Source: Polytrichum commune (taxonomy: Eukaryota; Streptophyta; Polytrichopsida; Polytrichales; Polytrichaceae). From it: a stretch of 64,000 nucleotides of DNA. Location of the stretch: the NCBI GenBank assembly GCA_950295325.1, contig OX485808.1, forward strand, positions 34,679,180 through 34,743,179, given 5' to 3'. Both the position numbers and the translations under genes were made by a program. The first letter of the stretch is position 1. The number at the start of each line of letters is the position of its first letter. Shown piece after piece: positions 59,543 to 64,000 of the stretch. Under the pieces are notes generated by a model. That model searched no databases. It saw only the letters and a list, made by a program, of their open reading frames with translations, and had not been told where the DNA came from.

Positions 59543-60046
59543 TTAAAGAGGATTCGGCCGAAGGAAATCAACATAGCTAATCGTTCGGTCTTTCATCCGT
59601 TCCTTCAACGGTAGCCGATGAGGCGATAATCCTCTCATCTTTATACGAATAGGCAAAGTCTTTGAAGATTCACCCGCTACCTTGACTATTTCAATGTCGA
59701 TTGAAGTCTCCTCCACATCCACATCCATGGGCTTCTCCAAAATATCCGCACACAAATCAATCAGATCATTTAGATCTCCACCCACGCATTGTGTGTTGTC
59801 CTTCTCCACCGCATCGATCTCAAAGTTGCCCGCATATCGTCGTTGGTCCTCCTCCGCCCTCATCCTCCAAGCTTGTGTAGATTGTGAGAAGGGAGTCATG
59901 ACATACTCATCACGAAATCGATCCCTAACACTTCTATCATCTCTCTCACGCTCGGGTGTTGGATTGAATGGAATATGGGGATCGTCTAAATTGTGTATCT
60001 CCTTATCGCATTCTAGACCCTCAAACATGACTCTCTCCTTTCCCAT
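59543..60046 (-). CDS. Hypothetical acidic protein, 167 residues
   Basis: A clean ATG-to-stop frame on the minus strand, more GC-rich than its surroundings. It is strongly charged: RERDDRSVRDRFRDE near the N-terminus, then DLNDLIDLCADILEKPMDVD and SIDIEIVKVAG. The second half ends with a basic stretch (LPLKERMKDR). No zinc finger, nuclease, signal peptide or membrane helix is seen. Possible identities include a transposon-associated accessory ORF or one exon of a host gene. An adjoining exon was not found. Confidence 0.4.
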   Translation of the reverse strand: MGKERVMFEGLECDKEIHNLDDPHIPFNPTPERERDDRSVRDRFRDEYVMTPFSQSTQAWRMRAEEDQRRYAGNFEIDAVEKDNTQCVGGDLNDLIDLCADILEKPMDVDVEETSIDIEIVKVAGESSKTLPIRIKMRGLSPHRLPLKERMKDRTISYVDFLRPNPL

Positions 60047-60319
60047 CCTATCCCTGATATTCTACCTTCGTTATGTGTATGAGTCTCAATGATCTACTTA
60101 TATATTGAGCTCTAAAGACTTGATGACGATGACCAATAATAGATGTAATCCAATATGTAGAGAATCCAATTCTCGTTGGTAAGATAAAGTCAACGCAATC
60201 GGAATAAAAATAAAGTTGGTTAGGTAAAAAACATACACTTTTGAAAAAGTCTTCCGACATCCGCATTGGAAACCTCTTGAATACCTCTTTGAACTTTCCA
60301 TATTTGATTAGTTATCCAC
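60047..60319. other. Spacer before the satellite
   Basis: No gene recognised. The chance minus-strand frames are short. Confidence 0.5.
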
Positions 60320-61536
60320 TCATTCAACAAGTCACTAATGTGTGCTTCAACCTTAGTGGTTCATATGGTTTCACACCAATGTCGCGCATCTGAATGCATT
60401 TTCATTCAACAAGTTACTAATTTGTGCTTCAACCTTAGTGGTTCATATGGTTTCACAACCAATGTCGCGCATCGGAATGCATTTTCATTCAACAAGTCAC
60501 TAATGTGTGCTTCAACCTTAGTGGTTCATATGGTTTGACAACCCATGTCGCGCATCCGAATGCATTTTCATTCAACAAGTCACTAATTTGTGTTTCAACC
60601 TTAGTGGTTCATATGGTTTCACAACCAATGTCGCGCATCCGAATGCATTTTCATTCAACAAGTCACTAATTTGTGTTTCAACCTTAGTGGTTCATATGGT
60701 TTCACAACCAATGTCGCGCATCCGAATGCACTTTCATTCAACAAATCACTAATTTGTGCTTCAACCTTAGTGGTTCATATGGTTTCACACCGATGTCGCG
60801 CATCCGAATGCACTTTCATTCAACAAATCACTAATTTGTGCTTCAACCTTAGGGGTTCATATGGTTTCACAACCAATGTTGCGCATCCGAATGCACTTTT
60901 ATTCAACAAATGACTAATTTGTGCTTCAACCTTAGAGGTTCAAATGGTTTCACAACCAATGTCGCGCATCCGAATGCACTTTCATTCAACAAATCACTAA
61001 TTTGTGTTTCAACCTTAGTGGTTCATAAGGTTTTACAACCAATGTCGCGCATCCGAATGCATTTTCATTCAACAAGTCACTAATGTGTGATTCAACCTTA
61101 GTGGTTCATATGGTTTCACAACCAATGTCGCGCATCCGAATGCACTTTCATTCAACAAGTCACTAATTTGTGCTTCAACCTTAGTGGTTCATATGGTTTC
61201 ACAACCAATGTCGCGCATCCGAATACACTTTCATTCAACAAATGACTAATTTGTGTTTCAACCTTAGTGGTTCATATGGTTTGACAACCCATGTCGCGCA
61301 TCCGAATGCATTTTCATTCAACAAGTCACTAATTTGTGCTTCAACCTTAGTAGTTCATATGGTTTCACAACCAATGTCGCGCATCCGAATGCACTTTCAT
61401 TAAACAAGTCACTAATTTGTGCTTCAACCTTTGTGGTTCATATGGTTTCACAACCAATGCGCGCATCCGAATGCACTTTCATTCAACAAGTCACTAATTT
61501 GTGCTTCAACCTTCGTGGTTCACATGGTTTTACAAC
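60320..61536. repeat. 83-bp satellite, about 14.6 copies
   Basis: Unit boundaries at 60321, 60403, 60486 and 60569 give an 82-83-bp period. The unit contains CATTCAACAAGTCACTAAT, TGTGCTTCAACCTTAGTGG, TTCATATGGTTTCACAACC and AATGTCGCGCATCCGAATGC. Copies differ by single changes. It is interrupted by the insertion at 61537 and resumes at 63794. Confidence 0.9.
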
Positions 61537-63793
61537 TGTGAGGCCAAACCCCCCACCCTTAAGCGTCCGTAGTCCGAGTAGTGGGTTTGGGCTCACATTC
61601 CTCCGCGGTATTGGATTTGGACTTGGATGAGTCCATAGTGCAATGTTCACCCTTCAAGTGGTCTTGGATTTAACTGGAATTTCACTTTTAACAACTCAAT
61701 GTACGATTTCAATACGTATGTGGAGAATGCACAAGTTAACTATGTTATTTTAATCTCCTTATGCTCGGGTGCTATTTTGTCTTTGTTTGCTTCTAACGTC
61801 CATCCGGCTGCTTTAGCTACACAAGCCCTTAAGGATATCCCTCTCCTAAATGGAGTCCGTGCCGTTGACTCTATACTACCACTTGAACTATCACTTGTGT
61901 ATTCCGTATCGCTACTATAAGAGGTCTCACTTGGTGTCTCCATACCGTACATAAGCCTTTAAGTATTAAGAAATACTTATGTGACTTATGTCAATCTCTC
62001 CCTCGCACCTTTGGTCTTTGCTTCCTTTGTCTTGCCATCGCGAGAGTGCTCCACATTCTCCATTAAGTTGTGCACGTGGTTTATTTTTAAAGAGAGGATG
62101 CAAGTGTTAAAAAAAACACTATTCTCTATAGTCAATCTCAAATACATTTACTTGTGAAAGCCACACATAACACTAACTAGCATAATGTAACTAACTACTT
62201 GTCTATGAGCTAATTAGGTAGGCTATCTACTAAGCTCCTTCATGAACCCATCTCTTTACTTTCTAATTACATAAACCTAGCTCCTTCATAAACCCAGCTC
62301 CTTCATAAACCCAGCTTCTTAGCTTCTAACTAAACAAACCCAGCTCCTTCATGAACCCAGCTCCTTAGCTTCTAACTAAACAAACCCAGGTCCTTCATAA
62401 ACCCAGCTCTTTACTTTCTAACTAAACAAACCCAGCTCCTTCATAAACCCAGCTCCTTCATGAACCCAGCTCCTTAGCTTCTAACTAAACAAACCCAGGT
62501 CCTTCATAAACCCAGCTCTTTACTTTCTAACTAAACAAACCCAGCTCCTTCATAAACCCAGCTCCTTCATGAACCCACAACTTTGTAGTTGTAATCCCCA
62601 ACTACCTCACTAATTATTCAAGCCCTTAACTAATCTTCCTACCTAATTTCCCTAATTCTACTAACAACCCCTTTCTAATCACACAATTCTTCTCTAATCC
62701 TAAAATCCTAAAATCCTAGAGAGGAGAGGGGGAGAGAGAATTTCCTAACTTCACTAAGACTAACTAATCCACACAAGTATATTTTTGCACTCATCACAAC
62801 ATCAAGTGCTCAACTCTTAAACATGGAACTTGCAACCACGTGTATTCAAAACATGAACTTTAAGTACCACAAATTGGAATCATGAATTAACTTTAAAATC
62901 CTTCACGTCAACACTAATTCTACCAAGAGGTCAAGCCCTCTTCAAGGCTAACAAGCCTTGGCTCTCAAACTAAAAACTAAGCACACACATGTGCTCCAAT
63001 ATGGCTTCCCACACCCACACTTATAACTCGTGGGGTGCCTTGGAGCACAAAGGAAAGAGAGGATGAGTGAGGGAAGAATGAGGGATTATATAGTAAGCTT
63101 GAGGGGGTGAGCACCCTCAAGGCTCACGATAAGCCCTTGAGATTTCCTCCTACTTAGTAGGCGCCAATCCTATCTTCTAAGCCTTCCTCCCTCAAATGAT
63201 CAACAAGGATCCTAATTCGAACATTTAACTAGCCTTGGCTTTCTACCTACCACACTTTACCAAACTTGGGATGCTTCAACCCAAACTTAGCCTCCTTCGC
63301 TTTCCGCCGCCATAACTTTCTCCCCTTACTTTCCCAAATCGTCGCTCACCACTTAATTCAAACCACGATGCTTAACTCGTGATTTGATTGGTGCTTTGAA
63401 AATTTGCTTATCCTCCACCTTGCATTCTTCCTTGGGCCTTCCCCATTAAGTGGCCATGATGAGGTGGTCCACTTGTGCGCTCCATGTGATCCTCCATTCA
63501 TCCCAATTCGAATGCACTTGCCTCTTGAGTCACTTTGGTTGTCTCCATCCATTTGTACTAGCCTACTCACTAACTACTCAATCCAAGTTCTCCTTACCTA
63601 TCCTCATTCACTCAAATCCTTCCGAAGGTAAAAACACAATAACAACTCACATCCTAGCCTCTTACAACATGGTACTTCTAAGACTAACATTTCACTCTTT
63701 TTATATTTTTGTGAAGTAACATGCTACTTCAAAGTGCATCAACTAACGTTTCAAGGGTCTAAGACTAAATGTGGGCACCCTTTTGGGCTCACA
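61537..63793. mobile_element. LTR-like insertion of 2257 bp in the 83-bp satellite
   Basis: The ends TGTGAGGCC... and ...GGGCTCACA are imperfect inverted terminal repeats with TG...CA edges. ACAAC flanks both sides (61532-61536 and 63794-63798), a 5-bp target duplication inside a satellite unit. The first 60 bp are themselves palindromic (TGTGAGGCCAAACCC and GGGTTTGGGCTCACA). It has no reverse-transcriptase, integrase or gag. It could be a long solo LTR or a non-autonomous retroelement. Confidence 0.7.
62265..62580. repeat. Short tandem repeat CAGCTCCTTCATAAACC
   Basis: Units of 17 bp alternate with CTTCTAACTAAACAAACC. A larger 109-bp period is seen between CCCAGGTCCTTCAT at about 62395 and 62504. 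It lies within the LTR-like insertion. Confidence 0.75.
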
Positions 63794-63798
63794 ACAAC

Positions 63799-63890
63799 CA
63801 ATGTCGCGCATCCGAATGCATTTTCATTCAACAAGTCACTAATTTGTGCTTCAACCTTAGTGGTTCATATGGTTTCACAACCAATGTATT
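63799..63890. repeat. 83-bp satellite, distal remnant
   Basis: One unit plus a few bases resume immediately after the ACAAC duplication, confirming that the satellite was continuous before the insertion. It ends at AACCAATGTATTTTCAG. Confidence 0.9.
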
Positions 63891-64000
63891 TTCAGATATA
63901 ACAACTTAATAGATACATGTTACTTATTTTCTTAGTAGTGGTACAATGCTTTTGCTTGAGTATCTCAGATCGAAGCTAGGATATGCATGCATGGTGTAAA

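Noticed and set aside
60320-61536. Regular 83-bp repeats resembling a CRISPR array
   Set aside because: The repeats are contiguous with no unique spacers and are in plant nuclear DNA with no cas genes.

Overview
The window looks like nuclear DNA of a green plant. It contains plant-type 24-residue leucine-rich repeats, Ty1-copia, hAT and PIF/Harbinger-like mobile elements, AATAAA polyadenylation signals, a TATA box and GT-AG introns. A LINE fragment carrying RNase H plus a restriction-like endonuclease argues against an angiosperm, whose LINEs are generally of the apurinic-endonuclease type. I infer a streptophyte alga or a non-flowering land plant with a large, repeat-rich genome. The species cannot be fixed from the sequence.

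Layout. 1-9 kb: old MITEs and a decayed Ty1-copia polymerase, with an oppositely oriented copia fragment split by a MITE. 9-19 kb: a small hAT-type non-autonomous element, a decayed hAT transposase on the minus strand, a tRNA-derived SINE, a 26-bp tandem repeat and a PIF/Harbinger-like MITE with a perfect 41-bp-arm hairpin at its centre. 19.6-21.3 kb: a 5'-truncated LINE bounded by a 12-bp target-site duplication. 22.5-22.95 kb: a 52-bp tandem array. 22.95-29.9 kb: no gene recognised. 29.9-33.9 kb: about 52 nearly identical leucine-rich repeats, followed by a small exon and, at 36.9-39.0 kb, a large exon of unknown family that may belong to the same gene. 44.4-48.4 kb (minus): a seven-exon gene joining a ParB-like domain to a beta-class DNA amino-methyltransferase-like fold. 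48.5-54.3 kb: a 105-bp satellite in which every unit carries a GTGGTCGG/CCGACCAC dyad. It is interrupted by a hAT-type element full of G-rich repeats, which itself contains a 976-bp solo-LTR-like insertion. 55.5-57.7 kb: a divergent protein-kinase-like gene with a visible TATA box and poly(A) signal. 58-60 kb: foldback and duplicated sequence and one hypothetical ORF. 60.3-63.9 kb: an 83-bp satellite split by a 2.26-kb LTR-like insertion.

State of the genes. None of the larger genes reads cleanly. The methyltransferase gene needs three single-base corrections, two of them in homopolymers. The kinase gene has two in-frame TGA codons, the large exon at 37-39 kb one TAG, the LRR frame one TGA and the hAT transposase one TAG. 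Most of these stops fit C-to-T change at CGA or CAG codons, as expected for methylated, silenced DNA. The homopolymer shifts could instead be assembly errors. The ParB-methyltransferase and the kinase lie divergently on either side of the satellite; whether they work together cannot be told from sequence.
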